Below, piece after piece: positions 55,744 to 63,170 of a stretch of 64,000 nt of DNA (position 1 is the first letter of the stretch; every line of letters begins with the position of its first letter). This DNA comes from Halapricum salinum (GTDB taxonomy: Archaea; Halobacteriota; Halobacteria; Halobacteriales; Haloarculaceae). Under the pieces are notes generated by a model. It saw only the letters and a program-made list of their open reading frames with translations, had not been told where the DNA came from and searched no databases. Both the position numbers and the translations under genes were made by a program. Location of the stretch: contig NZ_CP031310.1 of assembly GCF_004799665.1 (NCBI RefSeq), positions 2,162,887-2,226,886 on the forward strand, read 5' to 3'.

Positions 55744-57618
55744 ATGACGGACTCCGAAGACCAGACCGACATCGACGACGAACAGCTCGACTCGACCCCA
55801 CCATCTCAGGCGATGGCCGCCTCGTCGTACAAGATTCTGGGCGAGTTCTCCGATAGCTCGGGCGCGGGCGTCCTGGGGAAAAACACCGCGAGCAACGGGA
55901 CACCGATCGGCGTGCAGGGTGCGGTGCCGAACGCCAGCGGCGGCTTTGGATTAGATACGCCCGACGACGCGCGAGTGGGGGGTGCGATCGAAACGCCGAC
56001 CGGCCACAACCTCACCGTCGACGGATCGACGGTCTTTCGAACGGAAGCGCTGGGGACCGACGGGAACGGCAACACTACGGGTGGCTCCATCGTCGGTGGC
56101 ATGCCGCTCAACAGTGCCAACGGTGCCGTCGGTGCGGTGATCGGCGGCGGTGGCGCGAGTGGCGACGAGGACCTGGGTGGTAGTATCGGCGTGCGAACGA
56201 ACAATAACCAAGTCCTCTACGATTTCGGGACGATCAGCGGCGGCTTCAACAATCGGGCCTATTCTGAGGCAGTGGTGGCTGGTGGGAGCCGAAATACAGC
56301 CAGCAACACGCGGGCGACAGTGTCTGGCGGCTGGCGGAACGTCGCAAGCGCGTCCGGATCGACGATCGGTGGCGGCGGCTCGAACACCGCTGCCGGAACG
56401 GACGCGACCGTCGCTGGCGGGACCCTGAACGAAGCCTACACCGGGTTCGACTCGATCGGTGGCGGGAGTTACAACCAGGTCGGCTGGCCCAGCACGACGC
56501 CGAACCTCTACGGGACGGTCGGTGGCGGCTGGCTCAACCACGTCGAGGGGAAGTACGGGACGATCGCCGGTGGCGCGCCGAGCGACACGACCGACTGGAC
56601 GAGCCAGAACGATACGAACAACACCGTCTACGACGACTACGGATCGATCGGCGGCGGTGGCGGCAACCAGGCTGGAACATCCACCTCGGGTACGGAAGAC
56701 GGAATCTTCGCCACGGTTCCAGGCGGACGGGACAACACGGCCTCGGGCGCGTATAGCTTCGCCGCGGGCCGCCAGGCCCAAGCCGAACACGACGGCGCGT
56801 TCGTCTGGGCCGACTCGACCTCTGGCAGTGTCACCTCGACTGCGAGCAATCAGTTCCTGATCGAAGCAGGCGGCGGCGTCGGCGTGAACACGACCTCCCC
56901 GGACGCGCCACTCGACGTCGGCGGCGGGAACAACTTCGATCTCCAGGCGACGGAAGGCGATTTCAAGATCGGTGACGACACCCATCGGTTCAAGATCGGC
57001 GTCGCGACCGGTGGCGGCGGGGCCGGAATCGCCACCATGCGCGCACAGAGTTCGAACATCAACAAACTCAATCTCGGGGCCGGGACGAGCGACGTCGTCT
57101 CGATCGAGACCGATTCGGTCAGCAGCGTCTATCCCGCTAGCGACAACACCTACTCGCTGGGTAAGAGTGGGAATCGCTGGAGTGCGATCTACGCCGCCGA
57201 CGGGACGATCCAGACCTCCGACGCCCGACTGAAGACCAACGTCTCCGATCTCGACAGCGGAATCGAGACTGTCCAGGCGCTCCGGCCAGTCTCCTACGAG
57301 TGGGACGAGGAGACCGATGAAGCCCAGGCGGAAGCCGACACTCGGCTGGGACTGATCGCCCAGGAAGTCGCCGACGTGGTTCCGGAAGCTGTCGTCGAAC
57401 CCGAGGACGCCGACGGGCCCCTGGGACTGGCCTACGACATGCTGATTCCCGTCCTGCTGGATGCGGTCGACGAGCAGCAGGAGACGATCGACGATCTCCA
57501 GACAGAGAGCGAACATCTCCGGGAGCGAAACGCCAACTTGGAGGGGCGTCTGGACGCAGTCGAGGCCCATCTCGGACTGAGCGGCACTGATGGTACTGCG
57601 ACGCCGGCTGACGACTGA
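55744..57618 (+). CDS. fibre protein with peptidase S74 chaperone domain
   Basis: A 624-residue protein: acidic arm with EQLDSTPPSQAMAASSYKIL, module at ~29-85 (GVLGKNTASNG, GGFGLDTPDDARVGGAI), about ten YadA-like units (TISGGFNNRAYSEAVVAGGS), the YSFAAGRQAQAEHDGAFVWA stretch, then NSYSLGKSG-type lead-in and a C-terminal S74 domain (QTSDARLKTNVSDLD with the Ser-Asp cleavage start; RLGLIAQEVADVVPEAVVEP) followed by a coiled coil (ETIDDLQTESEHLRERNANL) ending LEGRLDAVEAHLGL. In phage tailspikes S74 trimerises the fibre and cuts itself off; here this implies assembly of a stable trimer. No signal peptide. Confidence 0.88.
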   Translation: MTDSEDQTDIDDEQLDSTPPSQAMAASSYKILGEFSDSSGAGVLGKNTASNGTPIGVQGAVPNASGGFGLDTPDDARVGGAIETPTGHNLTVDGSTVFRTEALGTDGNGNTTGGSIVGGMPLNSANGAVGAVIGGGGASGDEDLGGSIGVRTNNNQVLYDFGTISGGFNNRAYSEAVVAGGSRNTASNTRATVSGGWRNVASASGSTIGGGGSNTAAGTDATVAGGTLNEAYTGFDSIGGGSYNQVGWPSTTPNLYGTVGGGWLNHVEGKYGTIAGGAPSDTTDWTSQNDTNNTVYDDYGSIGGGGGNQAGTSTSGTEDGIFATVPGGRDNTASGAYSFAAGRQAQAEHDGAFVWADSTSGSVTSTASNQFLIEAGGGVGVNTTSPDAPLDVGGGNNFDLQATEGDFKIGDDTHRFKIGVATGGGGAGIATMRAQSSNINKLNLGAGTSDVVSIETDSVSSVYPASDNTYSLGKSGNRWSAIYAADGTIQTSDARLKTNVSDLDSGIETVQALRPVSYEWDEETDEAQAEADTRLGLIAQEVADVVPEAVVEPEDADGPLGLAYDMLIPVLLDAVDEQQETIDDLQTESEHLRERNANLEGRLDAVEAHLGLSGTDGTATPADD

Positions 57619-57679
57619 CTGTGTCGGCCGGCAGTCCAGCCGGTCGAGGATTGGCTGTGTCGGCCGGTAGTCCAGCCGG
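57619..57679 (+). repeat. two 25-bp direct repeats, spacing 36 bp
   Basis: CTGTGTCGGCCGGCAGTCCA at 57619 and the same with one C-to-T change at 57655, each extending to GCCGG. Each copy contains a CCGGC...GCCGG inverted pair and follows the stop of the S74 fibre gene. It could be a double terminator or a duplicated binding site. Confidence 0.5.
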
Positions 57680-57815
57680 CCAACGACTGACCGATCCCGA
57701 CACAGCGCCATCTCGGAACTCTTCTTCCCTGAGAACTATGGTGTCTGGCCTCCATCTTGTGTCATCTACTGCCCTGTCGACGACGGTTGGCGGACGCAGT
57801 GCCCGAAGGGAACTC

Positions 57816-58184
57816 ATGACCGACGCAGAAGACCTCACAGAAGACGAACAACTCGACTCGAACGCACTCTCCCAGGCGATGGCCGTGGCTTCGACATACA
57901 AAATTCTGGGCCAGCTGACCGACAGTTCGGGAGTCGGAGTGCTGGGACAGAACGACGCCGAGAGCGGAACGCCGATCGGCGTCCAGGGCTCCGTCCCGAA
58001 CGCCAGCGGGGGCTACGGGCTGTACACGGACGACGACGTGGGAGTCTTCGGGGACATACGGACGGTCGGTTCGCTCAACGTCGTCGTGAACAGCGACACC
58101 GTCGCGCAGATCCGAAGGAACCAGAGTTCGGGGGCAGCAGGCCAGGTCAGGTTCGGCCACTCCGAGAACCAGGCGTTCAGCTGA
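57816..58184 (+). pseudogene. fibre gene 5' fragment, truncated before the head domain
   Basis: From the ATG at 57816 the frame reads an acidic arm (MTDAEDLTEDEQLDSNALSQ), the same module (STYKILGQLTDSSGVGVLGQ to GYGLYTDDDVGVFGDIRTV), and AAGQVRFGHSENQAFS. It then stops at TGA in the left end of the TnpB element. The homologue at 53178 continues GNVLAGHSANTIG into the YadA-like head, so this copy ends at the junction. The 3' end of the same gene survives at 59577. The fragment may still be expressed as a short module protein. Confidence 0.82.
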
Positions 58185-58198
58185 GGCGGTAGCGCGGA

Positions 58199-58244
58199 GT
58201 CCCCTTCCTCAAGGAACGAGCGAGGCGAGTGAGTAGGGAGGGGA
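58199..58244 (+). repeat. left-end hairpin of the TnpB element
   Basis: TCCCCTT at 58199 pairs imperfectly with AGGGAGGGGA around 58236-58245, across a GC-rich loop (GAACGAGCGAGGCGAGTGAG). Subterminal hairpins of this kind are the recognition sites of IS200/605 transposases. Confidence 0.5.
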
Positions 58245-58276
58245 GGAGCGCGTTCGTATGGACGATAGACACCATT

Positions 58277-58284
58277 CTATAAGT
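58277..58284 (+). promoter_or_regulatory. TATA box of tnpB
   Basis: CTATAAGT is centred 28 bases upstream of the GTG at 58308, giving a leaderless tnpB transcript. Confidence 0.5.
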
Positions 58285-58307
58285 AGCCACGGCAATACAT
58301 TGAAACT

Positions 58308-59567
58308 GTGGCAGACGACTACGTGCGTCGGACGGCAATCACTCGTCTCGAGGTCTCGGACGAGCAACGCGCCCTCCTCGAAGATACTATCTCCGAGTGG
58401 AAGCGTGGTTGCCAAATCGCTACAGACATGGCGTGGGGCAAGTGCAACGCGAAAAGCGACGTACAGCCCCTCGCCTACGATGAGCTTCGCGAACAGACCG
58501 ACCTCGGTAGTCAGCACGCGATTCTCGCCACTCACCAAGCCGCACAAGCCATCACCGGCTGTATCGAACGCCTCTCGGCAGGCAAGAAGGTCAGCAAGCC
58601 CACCTTCAGCGCACCCACTGTCAAATATGACACCCGGACGATGACGCTGTTTGACGACGGTACAGTGTCGCTTTCTACCACGGAACGTCGCGTCCGGTGT
58701 GACCTTGCTCTGCCCGACGCTGACGACGGCTACCAGCGGCAGTACCTTGACTCGGACGAATGGAGCGTCACAGAAAGCACACTCACCGCCCGCGACGGCG
58801 ACTACTTTTTGCACATCGGCTTCCGCCGACACAAGACCGATGCCGAACGGAACACCGCCGAGGACGGAACGGTTCTCGGGGTTGACCTCGGTATCGAAAA
58901 CCTCGCCGTCACCAGCACTGCTTACTTCTTCAGCGGGCGAGAGTTAACCCATGACCTCCATGAGTTCGAGAAGGTGCGTGCGGGACTCCAACAGACCGGA
59001 ACGCGAAGCGCCCACCGAACGCTCGAACAGTCGAGTGGCCGCGAACTTCGGTACATCCGTGACGTACTCCACCGAGCGTCGAACGCCATCGTTGATGAAG
59101 CACTCCGATACGAGTGCGACGTGATAGCGTTCGAGGATTTGACGGACATCCGCGACCGGACAGGAGCGTCGTGGGGTCACACGTGGGCGTTCCGAACGCT
59201 GTACGAACAAGTCGAGTACAAAGCCCAAGCGGTCGGCGTTTCGGTGAAACAGGTGGGTTCGGCGTACACGTCAAAACGGTGTGCTGAGTGTGGATTCACG
59301 GCAGATGAGAATCGCGCGACTCGCAACGACTTCCGGTGTGTGAAGTGTGGGTCGGAAGCGAACGCAGACTACAACGCGGCGAAGAATATCGGGATGCGGT
59401 ACGTCCGTCGAGGCCAACAGTCGTCTCGGCGGACGGGCAACAGTCAACTTGCCCTAAAGTCTGGGACGGTGAACGCGAGCGGCGATTATACCGCCCACCG
59501 AGATTCGGTCAGAGCCGGAGTCCACGGACAAGCCCCGTCCTCAAACGCGAGCGTCAGCGAGCGTTAG
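58308..59567 (+). CDS. tnpB: TnpB RNA-guided nuclease
   Basis: A 419-residue TnpB starting with GTG. RuvC-like active site: TVLGVDLGIENLAVT (Asp), VIAFEDLTDIR (Glu), and NADYNAAKNIGMRYV (Asp), with the zinc finger CAECGFT...CVKCGSEA in between. All catalytic residues are present and the frame is intact, so the nuclease may be active. TnpB uses a guide RNA made from the right end of its own element to cut empty target sites. No tnpA partner is nearby. Confidence 0.93.
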   Translation: MADDYVRRTAITRLEVSDEQRALLEDTISEWKRGCQIATDMAWGKCNAKSDVQPLAYDELREQTDLGSQHAILATHQAAQAITGCIERLSAGKKVSKPTFSAPTVKYDTRTMTLFDDGTVSLSTTERRVRCDLALPDADDGYQRQYLDSDEWSVTESTLTARDGDYFLHIGFRRHKTDAERNTAEDGTVLGVDLGIENLAVTSTAYFFSGRELTHDLHEFEKVRAGLQQTGTRSAHRTLEQSSGRELRYIRDVLHRASNAIVDEALRYECDVIAFEDLTDIRDRTGASWGHTWAFRTLYEQVEYKAQAVGVSVKQVGSAYTSKRCAECGFTADENRATRNDFRCVKCGSEANADYNAAKNIGMRYVRRGQQSSRRTGNSQLALKSGTVNASGDYTAHRDSVRAGVHGQAPSSNASVSER

Positions 59568-59597
59568 GGCGGGGTAGTTGACACGCGGCTCGAAACC
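59440..59597 (+). ncRNA. predicted TnpB guide RNA (omegaRNA/sotRNA)
   Basis: Bounds are inferred. In this family a sense-overlapping RNA from the 3' end of tnpB and the right end acts as the guide RNA. The scaffold hairpin is at 59533-59574. The guide would begin at about 59575-59577, at once in the 3' remnant of the fibre gene (TTGACACGCGGCTCGAAACC). Such sotRNAs are known from haloarchaeal IS1341 elements. Confidence 0.5.
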
Positions 59598-59657
59598 GTC
59601 GAAGCCCATCTTGGATTGGACGGAAACGGTGACACTGCCACGCCGGCCGACGACTGA
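59577..59657 (+). pseudogene. fibre gene 3' remnant, coiled-coil end
   Basis: The frame reads VDTRLETVEAHLGLDGNGDT then ATPADD and TGA, matching the last residues of the two intact fibre proteins (LEGRLDAVEAHLGL...ATPADD and SRMDAIETHLGL...APADD). It has no start of its own. It is the far end of the gene begun at 57816, with the head and chaperone domains missing. It ends 6 bases before the convergent subtilase gene. Confidence 0.85.
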
Positions 59658-59663
59658 AACGGC

Positions 59664-62315
59664 TTACTCGAAGGCGTAGACGACCCCGTCGGGAGCCCCG
59701 AGGTAGATCGCGCCGTTAGAGATCGTGGGCGACGACCGTGTCCCTGTCGGGATCGACATCGTATCGAGTTCGCTCCCGGTGTCGTCGAGCAGATAGAGCG
59801 TTCCGTCCGTCGAAGCGACGGCGATTCGCGTGCCGGTGTCGTCGACGGCCGGCGTCGCCGCGACGGCGTCGCCCGTCGCGTAGCTCCACGATTCCGAGCC
59901 GTTCGTGGCGTCCAGGGCGTACACGCTTCCATCGGAACTGCCGACGTAGATCGTCCCACTGTCGAAGGTCGGGTTCGAACCGGCCGTCCCGCCGTAGCCC
60001 GTACTACTCCACAGCTGTGACTTGCTCGCGGCGGCGTCGAAGGCGTAGACCTCGTCGCTGGCGACGTAGACCCGCCCGCCGCCGAGCGTCGGCGAACTCG
60101 CACCAAAGGATGAAAACGACGCCCGCCACTGCTCGGAGCCGTCCGTGGCGTCGAGCACGACCAGATCACCGTCTCGGGTCGTCACGTAGACGAGGCCGTC
60201 GGCGGCGGCGAGATCGGAGTAGACCGGCCCGCCGACCGATTGTGACCACTGCTGGCTCGCCGTCGAGGCGTCGAAGGCGTAGACGGTTCCGTCGTTGGTC
60301 CCGACGAAAACGGTGCTGTTGGAGACGGCCGGCGAGGACGTGATCGCACTTCCGAGATCGGGCGTGTCCTGGCTCGACCAGTGCCGAGTAGAGTCGTCGG
60401 CGTCGAGGCCGTAGAGTTTGCCCTGGCCGCTGCCGAAGAAGATCTGGTCGTTCCAGCGATAGCCCGAGGAGTCAGAGAGGCCGGGCTTCGAGCCGCGATC
60501 GAACGTCCAGCCGACGCTCGTTCCGTCGTCGACCGAGAGCGCGTAGAACGTCTTCTGGAGGCCGCCGACGTACACCTGCTGGGAGTCGACTGCCGGGGTG
60601 TTGAACTGGGCGCGACCACCGAGGTCTGCAGAGGTCCACTTCGTGCTCAGGGGGGCGTCCAATTCGGGAGAGAGTGTTTCCTTCGCAGCTTGGACGTCGA
60701 GATATCCGCCGCCGACGATCGTCGTATCGCTCTTGTCGACGTTGCTGTCTGGAATCCCCGCTCCAGTGTTCTGAAGGGCTGCAGCGACGTCTGTGTGATC
60801 GACGCCGTCGAGTTCGAATAGCAGGGTCGCGGCTCCGGCGACGTGTGGTGCTGCCGCAGAAGTCCCGTTGAATCCGTATGCAGGATCTGCAGTCGAACTG
60901 GCGGTGCCATATCCCTGGCTCGTCTGAGTGACGCGAGAGGGCCCAGCGATCTCTATGCCGTCCCTCCCGTCCCGTGTCGGTCCACGTGACGAATAGACCT
61001 TTACGTCGCCGGCACTCGGTTCGACCCCAAAGTTAGTCGCCTGGATGGCGGCTGTCGTCAGTGTGTGGCTATCCCGCGTCGTCGCCGGGATCGAGATTGA
61101 CCGATCCGGCTTCGATTTGGTGAATCGCATGTCGGAGTCACTACCCCACAACCAGATGTCGAACTCGTGGTCACGACTCGCGCTCTCCTGTGTCACCTCG
61201 AAGTAGAGTGTTTCTCCACCCCGTCCGCTCGGAATCGAAAGGTAACTCCAGTCGGTGTTCGGAGAATTGCTCGTCACCTCGGTGGTCTTTGCGCTGTCCT
61301 CGTAGAGTGCAATCGAGTAGGTTTGCGATCCTTCATCCCAGGAGTCCCAGTTCGCGATGACGAATGCTCCCGCGTCGACGTCCTGAATTTCGAGATACGT
61401 CTCGCCGTCTTCGAACACCATCGTGCCGTCGCCACTGTCTTCGTACTGGCCATGCCAGACGTTCCCGTCTGCCTCGTTACCCGCTGAGATGGCACAGACA
61501 CGCCCGCGTTCGGCTGCCGGATCGACTGCTGTAGGGTCCGATATCGTTTCGCCTTCGTTCGTGAACGTCTCTATCGCCTCGCTCGTATCGTCTTTACCGT
61601 CGAGCCGATTAGTCGGTGCACTCCCGAGTGAGATACTGACGACCGCCGTGTCGGGATGTTGTTGCTCGATCTGTTTCAGCATCGAGACGATGTCCCCGTC
61701 GTTATCACTCCCGCGGTACGCCAGCAGCACGAGGTCCGCGTTGGGGGCCATATCGTGGATAATCTCCGTACACCCGGTCCCGTGCATCTGGTCGCTCTCG
61801 ACGAAGTACGAGGTCTGCTGTGGATCGCCGCTCTGAATCTTGTCGACGACGTTGCCTCCATAGTCGGTGTGCGACTCGGGCCAGAATCCGCCACCAGCCC
61901 CCGGGTTGAGGTCGATTATCGCCGTCTTGACTCCGCTGCCGGTAATCCCATCCGACTGTACCGTATCGGCATTGGAGACACCCACACCTTCAGATGTCGC
62001 ATGGATCTTCGTCGGGAGTTCCTCGAAGACCTTCTCTACGTGGTCTGTCTCCGCAACGTCGAACACCTGCTCGGCAGTTGCCTTCGTCTTGATCACCCGT
62101 CCGTAGTCCGATCCGACCGTGATCCCCTTGCGCTCTAATTGGTCAACGACGCCGGATCTTGACGCTTCGTCGTCGAGTTGGATTTCGAGTTTGAACTCGT
62201 CCGTTGACGTCGCTTCCGCTGACTTCCACCGACTCTCCGTCAGCTCCGTCGAAGAACGAACATCGGGTAGTTTGTCGCGAAGCGGACCGACGATGCGATC
62301 GTATGCATCACTCAT
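59664..62315 (-). CDS. subtilase (S8) fused to PQQ-type propeller
   Basis: The 883-residue protein has an N-terminal propeptide-like region (~1-95), then an S8 protease with the triad intact: GVKTAIIDLNPGAGGGFWPE (Asp), DQMHGTGCTEIIHDMAPNAD (His), YGFNGTSAAAPHVAGAATLL (Ser), with a ~140-residue inserted beta domain before the Ser. The last ~330 residues are a PQQ-type propeller (VDSQQVYVGGLQKTFYALSV to VYAFE), similar to the protein at 51908. No signal peptide is seen. It may process the neighbouring fibre proteins; this is inference from proximity. A TATA core lies 26 bases upstream. Confidence 0.88.
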   Translation of the reverse strand: MSDAYDRIVGPLRDKLPDVRSSTELTESRWKSAEATSTDEFKLEIQLDDEASRSGVVDQLERKGITVGSDYGRVIKTKATAEQVFDVAETDHVEKVFEELPTKIHATSEGVGVSNADTVQSDGITGSGVKTAIIDLNPGAGGGFWPESHTDYGGNVVDKIQSGDPQQTSYFVESDQMHGTGCTEIIHDMAPNADLVLLAYRGSDNDGDIVSMLKQIEQQHPDTAVVSISLGSAPTNRLDGKDDTSEAIETFTNEGETISDPTAVDPAAERGRVCAISAGNEADGNVWHGQYEDSGDGTMVFEDGETYLEIQDVDAGAFVIANWDSWDEGSQTYSIALYEDSAKTTEVTSNSPNTDWSYLSIPSGRGGETLYFEVTQESASRDHEFDIWLWGSDSDMRFTKSKPDRSISIPATTRDSHTLTTAAIQATNFGVEPSAGDVKVYSSRGPTRDGRDGIEIAGPSRVTQTSQGYGTASSTADPAYGFNGTSAAAPHVAGAATLLFELDGVDHTDVAAALQNTGAGIPDSNVDKSDTTIVGGGYLDVQAAKETLSPELDAPLSTKWTSADLGGRAQFNTPAVDSQQVYVGGLQKTFYALSVDDGTSVGWTFDRGSKPGLSDSSGYRWNDQIFFGSGQGKLYGLDADDSTRHWSSQDTPDLGSAITSSPAVSNSTVFVGTNDGTVYAFDASTASQQWSQSVGGPVYSDLAAADGLVYVTTRDGDLVVLDATDGSEQWRASFSSFGASSPTLGGGRVYVASDEVYAFDAAASKSQLWSSTGYGGTAGSNPTFDSGTIYVGSSDGSVYALDATNGSESWSYATGDAVAATPAVDDTGTRIAVASTDGTLYLLDDTGSELDTMSIPTGTRSSPTISNGAIYLGAPDGVVYAFE

Positions 62316-62337
62316 TATTGGCTCCCATGTGCCAGCG

Positions 62338-62344
62338 TATTATT
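62338..62344 (-). promoter_or_regulatory. TATA box of the subtilase gene
   Basis: AATAATA on the minus strand is centred 26 bases upstream of the ATG at 62315. Confidence 0.55.
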
Positions 62345-62523
62345 GATCATACGCTATAGCAATAGCCACGTATTACTAGACTTTGACTTCATCGGTATAA
62401 CTGACTCCCCGGCGAGGCGAAAAAATCTCGCTAAAGAGATGTCTATTCCTTCTGAGACTACAGAACAGTGATAGCGACGTGGCCAACGAGTGACTGAAAT
62501 TGCACAGGCGCTATCGAGATTGG

Positions 62524-62979
62524 CTACGTGGGCTGGGGCTCGAATCGCCGAGTGACACGCTTGACGTCGTCGTCGAGCGCGAGATCGACCAGATCGCCAA
62601 CGGCAACGTACGCGATGACAGTATCGCCATATTCCGAACGTTCCTCGGGAAGATACTCGGTCGGCGGATCACCGTTTGCAGTCAACGCGATCTCGACCTG
62701 AACGGCTCCGTCGCGAAGCGTCAAATCACGCTGTTGGGCGACTGATTCCCTGTCGTCGGCGAGAAACAGTTCGGTCAGGTCGTCTGAGAGCGGACTCGGT
62801 TCGGGCAGCTGTTCGACCTGTTGTCGTCGGTCGGCTGACTGTGAATCGTCTGTATCTGTCATCTGTGGATCGTCTGTCGTCACGTCACTGGGAGCGTCGT
62901 CAGCGGCTCCCAGACAGCCTGTGAGGGGCGCGCTGGCGAGCGCGAGCAGGAGGGCACGACGAGTCGGAGGGGCGGTCAT
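62524..62979 (-). CDS. Tat lipoprotein, hypothetical
   Basis: A 151-residue protein with a short Tat signal (PPTRRALLLALASAPLTGCL, lipobox Cys near residue 22), a Thr/Asp-rich linker (DVTTDDPQMTDTDDSQSADR), and a ~90-residue beta/alpha domain ending VKRVTRRFEPQPT. Its family is not recognised. Divergent from the propeller gene at 63171. Confidence 0.72.
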   Translation of the reverse strand: MTAPPTRRALLLALASAPLTGCLGAADDAPSDVTTDDPQMTDTDDSQSADRRQQVEQLPEPSPLSDDLTELFLADDRESVAQQRDLTLRDGAVQVEIALTANGDPPTEYLPEERSEYGDTVIAYVAVGDLVDLALDDDVKRVTRRFEPQPT

Positions 62980-63170
62980 AGTTCAGGTTCTACAGTTAGT
63001 TACGGGTAGTGACCTATGAAGATTGTGTCGTCACCGCTGGGACGGTCGAACACAGCGTGGAATCGCCCGGCCGGGAAAACACTAACACAGCGGCTGGACA
63101 ACGCAGTGCCAGATGCACAAGCAAATGGGTCGGAACCACAGCGCCAGCCCGTGCAGTGGAGCGTCGATAG

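Larger units (their letters stand above)
58186..59575 (+). mobile_element. IS200/IS605-like (IS1341-type) TnpB-only element
   Basis: Bounds are approximate. The left end has a hairpin at 58199-58244, the right end a 9-bp stem at 59533-59541 paired with 59566-59574 (CCCCGTCCT with AGGGCGGGG, one G-T pair). Between them is only tnpB; no tnpA is present, as in archaeal IS1341-type elements, so it is non-autonomous for transposition. It lies inside the third fibre gene, between its 5' and 3' remnants. Confidence 0.82.

Noticed and set aside
53178-57618. Imperfect short repeats that look like a CRISPR array
   Set aside because: The units are in-frame coding repeats (GGGxxN pattern) without constant repeat plus unique spacer structure; no cas genes nearby.
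53034-57711. Long minus-strand frames of several hundred codons opposite the fibre genes
   Set aside because: They are antisense shadows of repeated Gly codons in the fibre genes, with basic Arg-rich composition unlike haloarchaeal proteins.
51908-62315. Provirus or tailocin cluster
   Set aside because: Tail-fibre-like domains are present, but no terminase, portal, capsid, sheath, tube or integrase gene is seen within the window, so a phage-like particle is not supported here.
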